The notes beneath the pieces are model-generated. The model ran no database searches. It was not told the origin of the DNA and saw nothing but the letters and a program-made list of their open reading frames with translations. Positions 37,058 through 45,452 of a stretch of DNA of 64,000 bases are shown here, piece by piece. The stretch's first letter is position 1, and each line of letters begins with the position of its first letter. The position numbers and the translations under genes were made by a program. This DNA comes from Conchiformibius sp. (GTDB lineage: Bacteria > Pseudomonadota > Gammaproteobacteria > Burkholderiales > Neisseriaceae), in contig JASBYJ010000001.1 in NCBI GenBank assembly GCA_029984035.1, positions 186,001 to 250,000 of the forward strand, written 5' to 3'.

Positions 37058-38098
37058 TTAGTTAATCATATCTGGATTGGCGGCTTTGGAGCGTGCCGCT
37101 TCCAGAGACACCACGCCGCGGCGTACCAAATCTTGAAGGCATTGGTCCAAGGTCTGCATACCTGCGCTTTGGCCGGTCTGAATGGACGACTGCATTTGCG
37201 CCACTTTGTTTTCACGAATCAGGTTGCGGATGGCGGGAGTGGCAACCATGATTTCGTGTGCGGCTACGCGGCCTTTGCCGTCTTTGGTTTTCATCAGGGT
37301 TTGCGCGATAACGGCGCGCAGCGATTCGGACAGCATGGAACGAACCATTTCTTTTTCGCCGGCAGGAAATACGTCGATGATACGGTCGATGGTTTTGGTG
37401 GCGGATGTGGTATGCAGCGTTCCGAATACCAAGTGGCCGGTTTCCGCTGCGGTTAGCGCCAAGCCGATGGTTTCGGGGTCGCGCATCTCGCCTACCAAAA
37501 TAATATCGGGGTCTTCGCGAAGGGCGGATTTCAGTGCATTGGCAAAGCTGTGGGTATGTTCGTGCAGTTCGCGTTGGTTCACCAAACATTTTTTACTTTG
37601 GTGTACAAACTCAATCGGGTCTTCGATGGTCAGAATATGGCCGGAATGTTTTTCGTTTACATAGTCAATCATGGCGGCCAGAGTGGTGGATTTACCCGAA
37701 CCGGTAGGTCCTGTAACCAATACCAAGCCGCGCGGAGTATCGGCGATTTTTTGGAAAATGCGCGGTGCTTTGAGTTCGTCCAGCGTCAAAACTTTGCTGG
37801 GAATGGTACGGAACACGGCGGCAGGTCCGCGGTTGGTGTTAAACGCATTGACACGGAAACGGGCAACGTTCGGCAATTCAAAGGAGAAGTCGGTTTCCAG
37901 GTTTTGTTGGTAGGCTTTGCGTTGTTGGTCGTTCATCACCGAGCTAATCATTTTGCCGACTTCTTCGGCGTTCATTTCAGGCAGGTTGATGCGGCGTATG
38001 TCGCCATGCACGCGTATCATCGGAGGCAGCCCTGCCGAGATGTGTAAGTCGGATGATTTGTTTTTGACGCTGAAAGCCAGCAAGTCGGTGATTTGCAT
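37058..38098 (-). CDS. pilT: PilT, type IV pilus retraction ATPase
   Basis: Hexameric motor that retracts type IV pili, needed for twitching motility and transformation. 346 residues from ATG 38098 (MQITDLLAFSVKNKSSDLH), the start of meningococcal PilT; two upstream in-frame ATGs add 8 residues at most. Walker A GPTGSGKST, Asp box TIEDPIEFVH, Walker B ILVGEMRDPET, His box GHLVFGTLHT, and the C-terminal AIRNLIRENK are intact. Confidence 0.97.
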   Translation of the reverse strand: MQITDLLAFSVKNKSSDLHISAGLPPMIRVHGDIRRINLPEMNAEEVGKMISSVMNDQQRKAYQQNLETDFSFELPNVARFRVNAFNTNRGPAAVFRTIPSKVLTLDELKAPRIFQKIADTPRGLVLVTGPTGSGKSTTLAAMIDYVNEKHSGHILTIEDPIEFVHQSKKCLVNQRELHEHTHSFANALKSALREDPDIILVGEMRDPETIGLALTAAETGHLVFGTLHTTSATKTIDRIIDVFPAGEKEMVRSMLSESLRAVIAQTLMKTKDGKGRVAAHEIMVATPAIRNLIRENKVAQMQSSIQTGQSAGMQTLDQCLQDLVRRGVVSLEAARSKAANPDMIN

Positions 38099-38259
38099 AG
38101 TCATTGTCGGAGTCTCTTGCAAAAGTGCGGGAAATGCCTGCCATTTTAAAGAAAATTAGGGCGTTTGATAAGATTGTTTTACGGTGTTGTTAAGAAATGC
38201 GCAGCGTTTAGGGCTGCCTGAAAGAAAATTGCGTATGCCGGTATGCGGGAGGTCTTATG

Positions 38260-38293
38260 AAAAACCACGTTTCAGGCTGCCTGAAACGTGGTT
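38260..38293 (-). terminator. DUS-centred palindromic terminator of ilvE
   Basis: AACCACGTTTCAGGC continues into a perfect inverse; the stem is about 15 bp with the DUS at its tip. On the minus strand it is followed by TTTTT. Confidence 0.85.
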
Positions 38294-38303
38294 AAGTCCG
38301 GAA

Positions 38304-39236
38304 TTATGCGGCATAAGTCAGCCAATTGGCATATTGCGGGTCGTGTCCGGTAACGATATCAAAGAAGCGTTGTTGTATGGCTTCGGTTATTTTGCCGCGG
38401 GTGCCTGCGCCGATGGCGCGGTTGTCGATTTCGCGGATGGGGGTGATTTCTGCGGCTGTGCCGGTGAAAAAGACTTCATCGGCGATATAGAGTTCATCGC
38501 GCGTGATACGTTTCTCAATCACTTCTACTCCCATTTGTTGGGCAATTTTGATGACGGTTCGGCGTGTGATGCCGTCCAGTGCGACATCTAAGGCAGGCGT
38601 ATAGAGCTTGCCTTGGCGTACGACAAAAATGTTTTCGCCCGAACCTTCGGCGACATAGCCTGCCGAATCCAGCAAAATGGCTTCATCATAGCCGCTTTGC
38701 TGGGCTTCGGTGTTGGCCATGATGGAATTCATGTAATTGCCGTTGGCTTTGGCTTTAATCATGGTGATGTTGGGATGGTGGCGGGTGAAGCTGCTGATTT
38801 TGCAGCGGATGCCGTTTTTGATGCCTTCTTCGCCAAGGTAAGCACCCCATGCCCATGCGGCAACGATAACCTGTACGTCGTCTGCTTTGGGGGCAATGCC
38901 CAGTTTGCCCGAACCGTAAAACGCCATCGGGCGGAAATAGCAGGATTTCAGGTGGTTTGCTTTGAGAACGTCTATGTGCGCCTGATTGATTTGTTCTTTG
39001 CTGAAAGGCAAAGTCATGCCGACGATTTTAGCGGAATCAAACAGGCGGTCGGTGTGGTCGTGCAGCCTGAAAATGGCAGGGCCGCGCGGAGTTTCGTAAG
39101 CGCGTACGCCTTCGAATACGCCCATGCCGTAGTGCAGGGTGTGGGTGAGTACGTGGGTTTTTGCTTCCCGCCAATCCACCATCTCGCCGTTGTACCAGAT
39201 TTTGCCGTCGCGGTTGTCCATTGTAGGAGTGCTCAT
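38304..39236 (-). CDS. ilvE: Branched-chain amino acid aminotransferase
   Basis: PLP-dependent final step of Leu, Ile and Val synthesis. 310 residues. HTLHYGMGVFEGVRAYETPRG opens the fold; the PLP lysine lies in ITMIKAKANGNYMNS and EAILLDSAGYVAEGSGENIF is the class IV signature. ATG 39236 (MSTPTMDNRDGKIWYNG) is chosen over the ATG at 39293, since homologues begin there. Confidence 0.96.
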   Translation of the reverse strand: MSTPTMDNRDGKIWYNGEMVDWREAKTHVLTHTLHYGMGVFEGVRAYETPRGPAIFRLHDHTDRLFDSAKIVGMTLPFSKEQINQAHIDVLKANHLKSCYFRPMAFYGSGKLGIAPKADDVQVIVAAWAWGAYLGEEGIKNGIRCKISSFTRHHPNITMIKAKANGNYMNSIMANTEAQQSGYDEAILLDSAGYVAEGSGENIFVVRQGKLYTPALDVALDGITRRTVIKIAQQMGVEVIEKRITRDELYIADEVFFTGTAAEITPIREIDNRAIGAGTRGKITEAIQQRFFDIVTGHDPQYANWLTYAA

Positions 39237-39387
39237 GATGGTTCTTTCTTGTTGTGTAAAAAAGCGTTTGGAAATGTATGCCCGATTATACACGCCGATA
39301 ACGATTAAACAAGTATCAAAACGGCGCCAAATCGTTTAAACTTGCTGCTTTCAGGCAGCCCGAACCCTGCCTCACGGAGTTTTTACC

Positions 39388-39681
39388 ATGAAGATACTTT
39401 CTGCTGTGATGAAAATTGCCATCTTGGCTGTTTTTCTTGTTTTGGCTTTGAGCAATACCGCCCGCGTTCCTTTTACCTATCTGCCGGGTATGCACGTTGA
39501 ATGGCCGCTGATTGTGATATTGTTTATCGCTTTTGCCGCGGGGGCCGTGTTCGGCATTTTCGCCCTGTTCGGGCGTTTGTTGCGTTTGCGTTCGGAAAAC
39601 CGCACGCTTCAGCTTAGGCTGCAAAAAGCAGAAAAAACGGTTCAGGCAGCGGTGCCGCCTGCCGAGCATACCGAAGCCTGA
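39388..39681 (+). CDS. lapA: LapA-like inner-membrane protein (DUF1049)
   Basis: 97 residues. Two TM helices (residues about 8-24 and 43-66) with SNTARVPFTYLPG between them, then a short coiled coil (RLRSENRTLQLRLQKAEKTV). This is the LapA/YciS pattern. It sits 9 bases before lapB, the conserved pair regulating LpxC turnover. The start follows ACGGAGTTTTTACC. Confidence 0.9.
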   Translation: MKILSAVMKIAILAVFLVLALSNTARVPFTYLPGMHVEWPLIVILFIAFAAGAVFGIFALFGRLLRLRSENRTLQLRLQKAEKTVQAAVPPAEHTEA

Positions 39682-39690
39682 GGAAAAAAT

Positions 39691-40875
39691 ATGGAAAATG
39701 CCGATATCGCGTTATTGCTTGTTTTGGTGGTGTTGTTGCCCGTGTTTTTTGCCATGGGCTGGTTTGCCGCGCGGATAGATATGAAAACCGTTTTGAAGCA
39801 GGCGAAAACCGTGCCGACCGGTTTTTACAGCGGCTTGGACGCTTTGGTGGACAAAAACACCGGCAAGGCGGCGCGTAATTTGGCGGAAGTGATTGACCAA
39901 CAGCGCGGCAACAGCCAAGCCACTTATGATTTGCACCTGATTTTGGGCAAGCTCTACCGCCAATGCGGTGAAAACGACAAAGCCATCGCCATGCACAAAG
40001 CATTGTTGGAATCCCCCGATACGGTCGGAGAAAAGCGCGAACGGGTGTTGTACGAACTCGGATTGAATTTCAAAAGCGCGGGTTTGGTCGATAGGGCGGA
40101 GCAGCTTTTCAACGGTTTGAAAAGCGGCAATATGGCTAAAGAAGCCAATCAAGTGTTGTTGAGCATTTACGAACAAGACCGCGATTGGCAGCAGGCGGTC
40201 GATACGGCACAGAGCCTGTCGCATGACGAACAAACATATCAGTTTGAAATATCGCAGTTTTATTGCGAAATGGCGCAAGCTGCTTTGTTCCGCAACAGTT
40301 TTGACGAAGCGCGGCAATACGTTCAGGCAGCTTTGGCAGCCAATAAAAAATGTACGCGCGCCAATATGATTTTGGGCGATTTGGAACAAAAACAGGGTAA
40401 TGCGGAAGCAGCGATTGCTGCGTACACCGCCATTGAGAAGCAAAACCATGCTTATTTGGGCATGGTGGGCGAAAAGCTTTACGATGCTTATCAAAGTTTG
40501 GGACGCGAGCGCGAAGGTTTGGATGTGTTAATCGGTTATGCCAAGACGTTTCCCCATTTGGATTTGAACGGCGTGATTTATGAAAAATCTTTGCTGTTGC
40601 ACGGCGAGGTGGCTGCCAACCAAATTATCGGCGAACTGGTTCGCGCCAAACCCGATTTGAACGGTGTGTACCGTTTGTTGGGCGTACAAATCAGCGGTAT
40701 GAGCCCCGAGCGCAAGGCGGACGCGGATATGATACGCGGTGTGGTGGACAGGCAGATACAGAAATCGGTCATGTACCGTTGCCGTTATTGTCATTTCAAA
40801 TCAAAGGTTTTCTTCTGGCATTGCCCCGCCTGTAACAAGTGGGAAACGTTTACGCCGAATAAAATCGAAGTATGA
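39691..40875 (+). CDS. lapB: LapB (YciM), lipopolysaccharide assembly protein
   Basis: 394 residues. An N-terminal anchor (LLLVLVVLLPVFFAMGWFAA) is followed by TPR repeats (about residues 35-340) and a C-terminal rubredoxin-like zinc knuckle (CRYCHFKSKVFFWHCPACNKW). In E. coli LapB recruits FtsH to LpxC and coordinates LPS synthesis with transport. RBS GAGGAAAAA before the ATG. Confidence 0.95.
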   Translation: MENADIALLLVLVVLLPVFFAMGWFAARIDMKTVLKQAKTVPTGFYSGLDALVDKNTGKAARNLAEVIDQQRGNSQATYDLHLILGKLYRQCGENDKAIAMHKALLESPDTVGEKRERVLYELGLNFKSAGLVDRAEQLFNGLKSGNMAKEANQVLLSIYEQDRDWQQAVDTAQSLSHDEQTYQFEISQFYCEMAQAALFRNSFDEARQYVQAALAANKKCTRANMILGDLEQKQGNAEAAIAAYTAIEKQNHAYLGMVGEKLYDAYQSLGREREGLDVLIGYAKTFPHLDLNGVIYEKSLLLHGEVAANQIIGELVRAKPDLNGVYRLLGVQISGMSPERKADADMIRGVVDRQIQKSVMYRCRYCHFKSKVFFWHCPACNKWETFTPNKIEV

Positions 40876-41123
40876 GGTTTTCAGGCTGCCTGAAATGTTC
40901 AGGCAGCCTTTATAGTGCATGAGTCGGCGCAAAACGGTTCTTCAATGTTCGATTGTGCTGTAACATGCTGTCGGATATGGGTAGTGTTCGGGGTGTTTTG
41001 CTGCTGCATTTCAAGTCCGCTGATATGCTGCTCATGTTTCAGGCTGCCTGAAAAGGTTGGGTGCAATGATAGACACGGATAGGTGTTTCATCATTTTTTA
41101 TGAAAATAAACAGATGGATAGTT

Positions 41124-41987
41124 ATGAATCAAACTGCGCAAATCATAGTCAGCTACGGTCGCCGTTACACCGTCCGCACCGATGACGGGCGGGTGTTTGA
41201 CGCCACTACGCGCAGCAAACGTACCGATTATGCCTGCGGCGATAATGTGCGTATCGGTGTGCTCAACGGTGAGCAGGCGGTGATTGAAGAAGTGTTGCCG
41301 CGCCGCAGTTTGCTTTATCGGCAAGATGCCTATAAATCCAAATTGATTGCGGCCAATGTCAGTCAATTGCTAGTGGTGATGGCTGCCAGCCCGACACCGA
41401 GTGAAATGTTGCTGCAACGGGCTTTGTTGGCAGCGGAAGCGGCAGGCATTCGGGCAGCCGTTGTGTTGAATAAAAGCGATTTGCCCGAAACGGCGGCATG
41501 GCGCGAGAAATTGCGTTTTTATGAGCAGTGGTATCCTGTTTACAGCGTGTGCGCCGCCGAAAATGCCGATAGTTTGCAGGCTGTGTTAAAGGGGCATACC
41601 AGTATTTTTCTCGGTCAAAGCGGTATGGGAAAATCTACTTTGACCAATGCCTTATTGGGTGAACAGGCGGCGCGTACCAATAGCATTTCTTCCGCTCTGG
41701 ATTCGGGCAGACATACGACTACGCACGCACAACTTTATGATTTGAATGCCGATACGTTTTTAATCGATTCGCCGGGTTTGCAGGCTTTCGGGCTGCATCA
41801 TTTGGCAGCGGAGGATTTGTTGTCGTATTTTCCCGACTTGCGACATTTATACGGCCAATGCCGTTTTCACAACTGTACGCACCGCGCGGAGCCTGCCTGC
41901 CGATTGAAAGCAGCGGCGGAGCAAGGTGAAATCCGTGCCGAACGGTTGGGTTTTTTGCAGCAGATAACGGACGAATTGTTAAGATAG
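41124..41987 (+). CDS. rsgA: Ribosome small subunit-dependent GTPase RsgA
   Basis: Late 30S assembly GTPase with circularly permuted G motifs: G4 NKSD comes before G1 GQSGMGKST and G3 DSPGLQ. 287 residues from ATG 41124 (MNQTAQIIVSYGRRYTV), where the OB domain begins; an ATG eight codons upstream is an alternative. The C-terminal zinc site is CRFHNCTHRAEPAC. Confidence 0.96.
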   Translation: MNQTAQIIVSYGRRYTVRTDDGRVFDATTRSKRTDYACGDNVRIGVLNGEQAVIEEVLPRRSLLYRQDAYKSKLIAANVSQLLVVMAASPTPSEMLLQRALLAAEAAGIRAAVVLNKSDLPETAAWREKLRFYEQWYPVYSVCAAENADSLQAVLKGHTSIFLGQSGMGKSTLTNALLGEQAARTNSISSALDSGRHTTTHAQLYDLNADTFLIDSPGLQAFGLHHLAAEDLLSYFPDLRHLYGQCRFHNCTHRAEPACRLKAAAEQGEIRAERLGFLQQITDELLR

Positions 41988-41999
41988 CTTAAACGCACT

Positions 42000-42145
42000 T
42001 TTCAGGCAGCCTTAACGCTGTCTGAAAATCTATTGTGAAAGAGGGAAATCGGTTGGATAAATACTTTCAGGCAGCCTGAATGCTGTCTGAAAATCTATTG
42101 TGAAAGAGGGAAATCGGTTGGATGAATACTTTCAGGCAGCCTGAA
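42000..42145. repeat. Two-copy 65-bp tandem repeat with DUS
   Basis: A segment starting GCTGTCTGAAAATCTATTGT occurs at 42017 and again at 42082 (period 65), nearly identical (ATAAATACT versus ATGAATACT). Each copy ends in a DUS. Confidence 0.8.
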
Positions 42146-42157
42146 AGTATCAACGGT

Positions 42158-42192
42158 AAAACGCCTGCAAACGGATTTTCGTTTGCAGGCGT
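42158..42192 (-). terminator. Terminator downstream of the DUF805 gene
   Basis: ACGCCTGCAAACG pairs perfectly with CGTTTGCAGGCGT over a 6-base loop. On the minus strand it is followed by TTTTACC. Confidence 0.8.
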
Positions 42193-42212
42193 AATCGTTT
42201 AGAGGCGGAAAG

Positions 42213-42557
42213 TTATGCTTTCGGGTCTGCACCGAAACGGTTGCTGCCCGGTGTGCCGTTCAAGCAGAAAAATACCAGCAATACCAATCCGACAATCGGA
42301 ATCAAGCCCAGCAGTATCCACCATCCGGAGCGGTCGGTGTCGTGCAAACGGCGTACGCTGACTGCCAATTGCGGCAGAAACTGTATCAAGGCATATATGC
42401 CTGACAGAATCGCGGTGCCGCCGAATAAAACGCCATCTACTATGCTCAATACCAGCAAAATAATGATATTGATTAAAAAGAACATCCAATATTCCTTACG
42501 GCGGGCGCGGCCATCGAAGGTGATGTAGTTTTTCATAACGTTTAAATACCAGTTCAT
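42213..42557 (-). CDS. DUF805 family membrane protein
   Basis: 114 residues from ATG 42557 (MNWYLNVMKNYITFDGRARRKE), the canonical DUF805 opening. Four hydrophobic segments follow, with the family motif QLAVSVRRLHDTDRSGWWILL. The protein ends with a short soluble tail. Function unknown; homologues such as YhaH/YhaI are small inner-membrane proteins. A longer upstream frame is mostly DUS translation and is not used. Confidence 0.9.
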   Translation of the reverse strand: MNWYLNVMKNYITFDGRARRKEYWMFFLINIIILLVLSIVDGVLFGGTAILSGIYALIQFLPQLAVSVRRLHDTDRSGWWILLGLIPIVGLVLLVFFCLNGTPGSNRFGADPKA

Positions 42558-42880
42558 ATTACCGTCCTTGCAGGTTGTTAACGGATTGTCCAAAAAGACA
42601 GAATCCATAGTAAACATTTTGTTGGTTGGTGTAAATACTCGGGCTGCGGATTTCAGGCAGCCTGTATGGCGGCGGCGACAGAATGCTGCGGAAAACGGTT
42701 GATTGACGGCTACGGTTGCTTTAAGGCATCGGTGTGATAGAAAAGTAATGAAACGGCTTGGCGGTGAGGCAGGCTGCCTGAAAAAATTGCCAAGCAATGA
42801 TGTGCTTGGCAATTTTTGATGGTGTTGTTTGGGAAAAGGCTGTATTTCGAGTAAGCCGGTTAAGGCTGCCTGAAAGGTGT
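42558..42880. other. Intergenic region between avtA and the DUF805 gene
   Basis: 323 bases, no gene. It contains a strong hairpin (42782-42817) and DUS around 42655, 42770 and 42865. Confidence 0.5.
42782..42817 (-). terminator. Terminator of avtA
   Basis: AAAAATTGCCAAGCA and its inverse TGCTTGGCAATTTTT form a perfect 15-bp stem, symmetric enough to work both ways. Confidence 0.88.
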
Positions 42881-44179
42881 TTAAGCGGTTTGCATATCGT
42901 ACAAACGGCGTACGGTTTTACCGATGGCGGCAATGCCTTTTTTCATGATGTCGGCATTTTGGGCGATGCTGATGCGGATGCATTGCCGGGCGTGCGGATA
43001 ATCTGCGGTGTCGATGCCGATGAAAAAATGTTCGCCCGGGATAACCAGCGTGCCTTCGGCTTTGAGTAATTCGTACAGTTCCATACTGCTGACAGGCAGA
43101 TTGTCGAACCAAAGCCACAGGAAAATCGCGCCTTCGGGTTTGTGGATATACATCGGATAGCCGCTGAGTTCCTGTTTGAGCAGGGTGACGGCATATTGTG
43201 CCTGTTGCATATAGAAGGGCTTGATAACACGGTCGGATACGTCTTTGAGTTTCCCGTTGCGTATCAATGGGGCGGCGATGGCTGCGCCAAAACGGGTAGG
43301 GGCAAGATTGACAACGGCATTCATGGCGCTGACGGCGGCGATGACTTCGGGTGCGGCCAATATGATACCGGTGCGGACACCCGGCAGGCCGATTTTGGAC
43401 AGGCTGAAACACAAAATGATGTTGTCGTGCCAAACGAGGGTGGTGTCGCTGTAGATGATATTGGGAAAGGGCATGCCGTAGGCGTTGTCGATAATCAGGG
43501 GAATGCCGTGTTGTCGTGCCAATGCGTCCAAGCGTGCCATTTCGTCATCGGTGAGGACGTTGCCTGTCGGATTGGTGGGGCGCGAGCAGCAGACGGCGCC
43601 GATTTTGCCTTGTTGCAGTTCGGGCAGCCGGTTTAGGGCGTCAAAATCAACGCTGTATTTGAAAAAGCCCTCTTCGCCGTTGTGTTGCACTTTTTCGATA
43701 TGCGGCTGTACGGAAACAAAGTGGCAGCCTTCGGTGTGCGCATCGGCATAACCGACATATTCGGGTGCGAGCGGCAGCAGGATGGATTTTTCCGTGCCGT
43801 CTGCAAATTTTCCGCCGAAGAGATTGAATAAATAAAAAAATGCGTTTTGCGAACCGTTGCATAACGCGATATTTTCAACGCCGACATTCCAGCCGTATTG
43901 CTGCCTGAAAAAGTCTGCCAAGGCGGCAATCAGTTTGGCATCGCCTTGCGGCGTAGAATAATTGCCGATATTTTCAATGGCATTATGGCAATCTTCCTGC
44001 CCGGCCAGTTCGCGGAAGACTTCGCGATACACGGCATTGACTTCGGGAATACGGGCAGGATTGCCGCCGCCGAGCATATTGACGGGTTTGTCGCTGTTGA
44101 GTGCCTTGCCCAAATCGTCCATGAGCTGGAGAATACCCGTTTTGCGGGTGAATTTTTGGCCGAATGCGGAGAATTGCAT
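42881..44179 (-). CDS. avtA: Valine-pyruvate aminotransferase
   Basis: PLP enzyme transaminating valine with pyruvate. 432 residues starting MQFSAFGQKFTRKTGILQLMDD; the N-terminal NMLGGGNPARIPEV is characteristic of AvtA. The PLP lysine is in CFSLSKIGLPGVRTG and the CCSRPTNPTGNVLTDDE and IIDNAYGMPFPN motifs are in place. Monocistronic. Confidence 0.95.
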   Translation of the reverse strand: MQFSAFGQKFTRKTGILQLMDDLGKALNSDKPVNMLGGGNPARIPEVNAVYREVFRELAGQEDCHNAIENIGNYSTPQGDAKLIAALADFFRQQYGWNVGVENIALCNGSQNAFFYLFNLFGGKFADGTEKSILLPLAPEYVGYADAHTEGCHFVSVQPHIEKVQHNGEEGFFKYSVDFDALNRLPELQQGKIGAVCCSRPTNPTGNVLTDDEMARLDALARQHGIPLIIDNAYGMPFPNIIYSDTTLVWHDNIILCFSLSKIGLPGVRTGIILAAPEVIAAVSAMNAVVNLAPTRFGAAIAAPLIRNGKLKDVSDRVIKPFYMQQAQYAVTLLKQELSGYPMYIHKPEGAIFLWLWFDNLPVSSMELYELLKAEGTLVIPGEHFFIGIDTADYPHARQCIRISIAQNADIMKKGIAAIGKTVRRLYDMQTA

Positions 44180-44470
44180 GGTTTTCTTTCTGACGGGAAA
44201 GCGGGCAAGTGTAGCGTGATTCAGGCTGCCTGAAAACAGGAAAAGGGGCGATATGCGGATAAATCAGGCGCATCGGGTTTATGGAAATGGCATGTATCGT
44301 CAAAACGATTGTGAATGTTGGCGACAGGTTTGGGGCGCATAAGCATTGTAAAACGGCAGCTGTCGATATGGAGATAAAACCGAGTATCTGCTCTGCAAGA
44401 CCGCGTGCTTCTTATTTCGATAGCACATAGTCCGCTTTTTTTGCCGCACTGTTATCCGATTCCGAAAGGC

Positions 44471-44503
44471 AAAAACCGCCTGAAATGATTACTTCAAGCG
44501 GTT
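44471..44503 (-). terminator. Terminator at the left end of the CRISPR-like array
   Basis: AACCGCcTGAA pairs with TTCAaGCGGTT around a short loop; on the minus strand it is followed by TTTTTGCC. It would end a minus-strand array transcript 14 bases after the last repeat. Confidence 0.7.
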
Positions 44504-44516
44504 GGTTTCAATACGG

Positions 44517-44824
44517 GTCATATTGCACCGTCAATCATGCCGAAGCAGCAACGATAATTCAGGATTTAAAAAATAAACTGTTGTCATACTGCGCCGTCAA
44601 TAATGCCTAAGCAGCAACGCGCCCGCTTGCGACAAGGCTGCCTGAACGGTCATACTGCACCGTTAATAATGCCGAAGCAGTAACGGGGTTTGCACCCGTC
44701 CCGCACTCAGACCCCTATATTGCACCGTATAAATGTAAACAATGTCGAAGCAGCAACAGGCAACACTATCAGGCGGCGCGGCTGTCCGCCATGTCGCACC
44801 GTAAATCATGCGGAAGTAGCAAAC
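44517..44824 (-). CRISPR. Short decayed CRISPR array, type II-like geometry, no cas genes nearby
   Basis: Five related repeats at 44517-44552, 44583-44618, 44649-44684, 44715-44757 and 44788-44824. Three are 36 bp; the fourth has a 7-bp insertion and the fifth one extra base. The four spacers are each exactly 30 bp and unrelated. A 36/30 geometry is typical of type II-C arrays in Neisseriaceae. Read on the minus strand each repeat begins GTTGCTGC or a variant (degraded in the fifth repeat) and three of the five end GCAGTATGAC or a variant, comparable to GTTGTAGC...GCTACAAT of meningococcal repeats; the core differs. The TATGAC near the repeat end could be a -10 box, as in meningococcal repeats. 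Repeats differ from each other at 2-8 positions, so the array is old. Spacer 2 (44619-44648) contains an exact DUS. Confidence 0.72.
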
Positions 44825-44937
44825 CGCAGCTAAAGATTTTTTTAATCGACTGCATGGATGTTCGGCATACCGCAATCAGCTTTATACGCATTATAATCAT
44901 AACAAACTAATACTTGGCTAAAAATGGGAATGAAATC

Positions 44938-45399
44938 ATGGCGAATGGTTTTGCGGTTTATCCTTTTGCATTCGGCTGCCTGAAAATCGGCTATCAGGCG
45001 GATGCGGTAGTGTATTTGCAGAAAACGGACAGTTTCTCCGATAGCGGGGTCGCCACTGCTTTGAGCGATGAAGCTTATCGGCAGTTGCAGGAATATTGCG
45101 AAGGAAGGCGTAAGTTTTTTGATTTTCCCTACCGTTTATACGGTACGGCGTTCCAACAAAAAGTGTGGCAGGCATTATGCCGGATTCCTTACGGCGAAAC
45201 GCGCAGCTACGGGCAGATTGCCGCCGAGACGGGCAATCCGAAAGCGGCGCGGGCGGTGGGTATGGCAAACAATAGAAATCCGATGATGATAGTCGTACCC
45301 TGCCACCGTGTGGTGGGAGCAAACGGCAGTTTGGTGGGATACGAAGGTGGTTTGGATATGAAGCAGGCCTTGTTGGATTTGGAAAAGCGGTATGTATAA
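44938..45399 (+). CDS. ogt: Methylated-DNA-[protein]-cysteine S-methyltransferase
   Basis: Suicide repair of O6-alkylguanine. 153 residues from ATG 44938 (MANGFAVYPFAFGCLKIG); an upstream TTG at 44914 is less likely. Active site PCHRVVGANGSLVGYEGG with the acceptor cysteine, and the helix-turn-helix stretch GETRSYGQIAAETGNPKAARAVG. The N-terminal domain includes a DUS-encoded GCLKI. Confidence 0.95.
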   Translation: MANGFAVYPFAFGCLKIGYQADAVVYLQKTDSFSDSGVATALSDEAYRQLQEYCEGRRKFFDFPYRLYGTAFQQKVWQALCRIPYGETRSYGQIAAETGNPKAARAVGMANNRNPMMIVVPCHRVVGANGSLVGYEGGLDMKQALLDLEKRYV

Positions 45400-45404
45400 A
45401 ACAA

Positions 45405-45432
45405 AGGCTGCCTGAAAGGTTTCAGGCAGCCT
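45405..45432. terminator. Bidirectional DUS-pair terminator between ogt and potD
   Basis: AGGCTGCCTGAA and its inverse with a 3-base loop between two convergent genes; AT-rich flanks. Confidence 0.65.
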
Positions 45433-45452
45433 GATGTAATGCGTTTGATAAC

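Noticed and set aside
42000..42145. Two-copy 65-bp repeat considered as a CRISPR-like unit
   Set aside because: The whole unit is duplicated, with no variable spacer, so it is a simple tandem duplication including DUS.
44663..44875. 70-codon minus-strand frame across the CRISPR-like array
   Set aside because: The 66-bp periodicity and 30-bp spacers explain the region; the frame is incidental.
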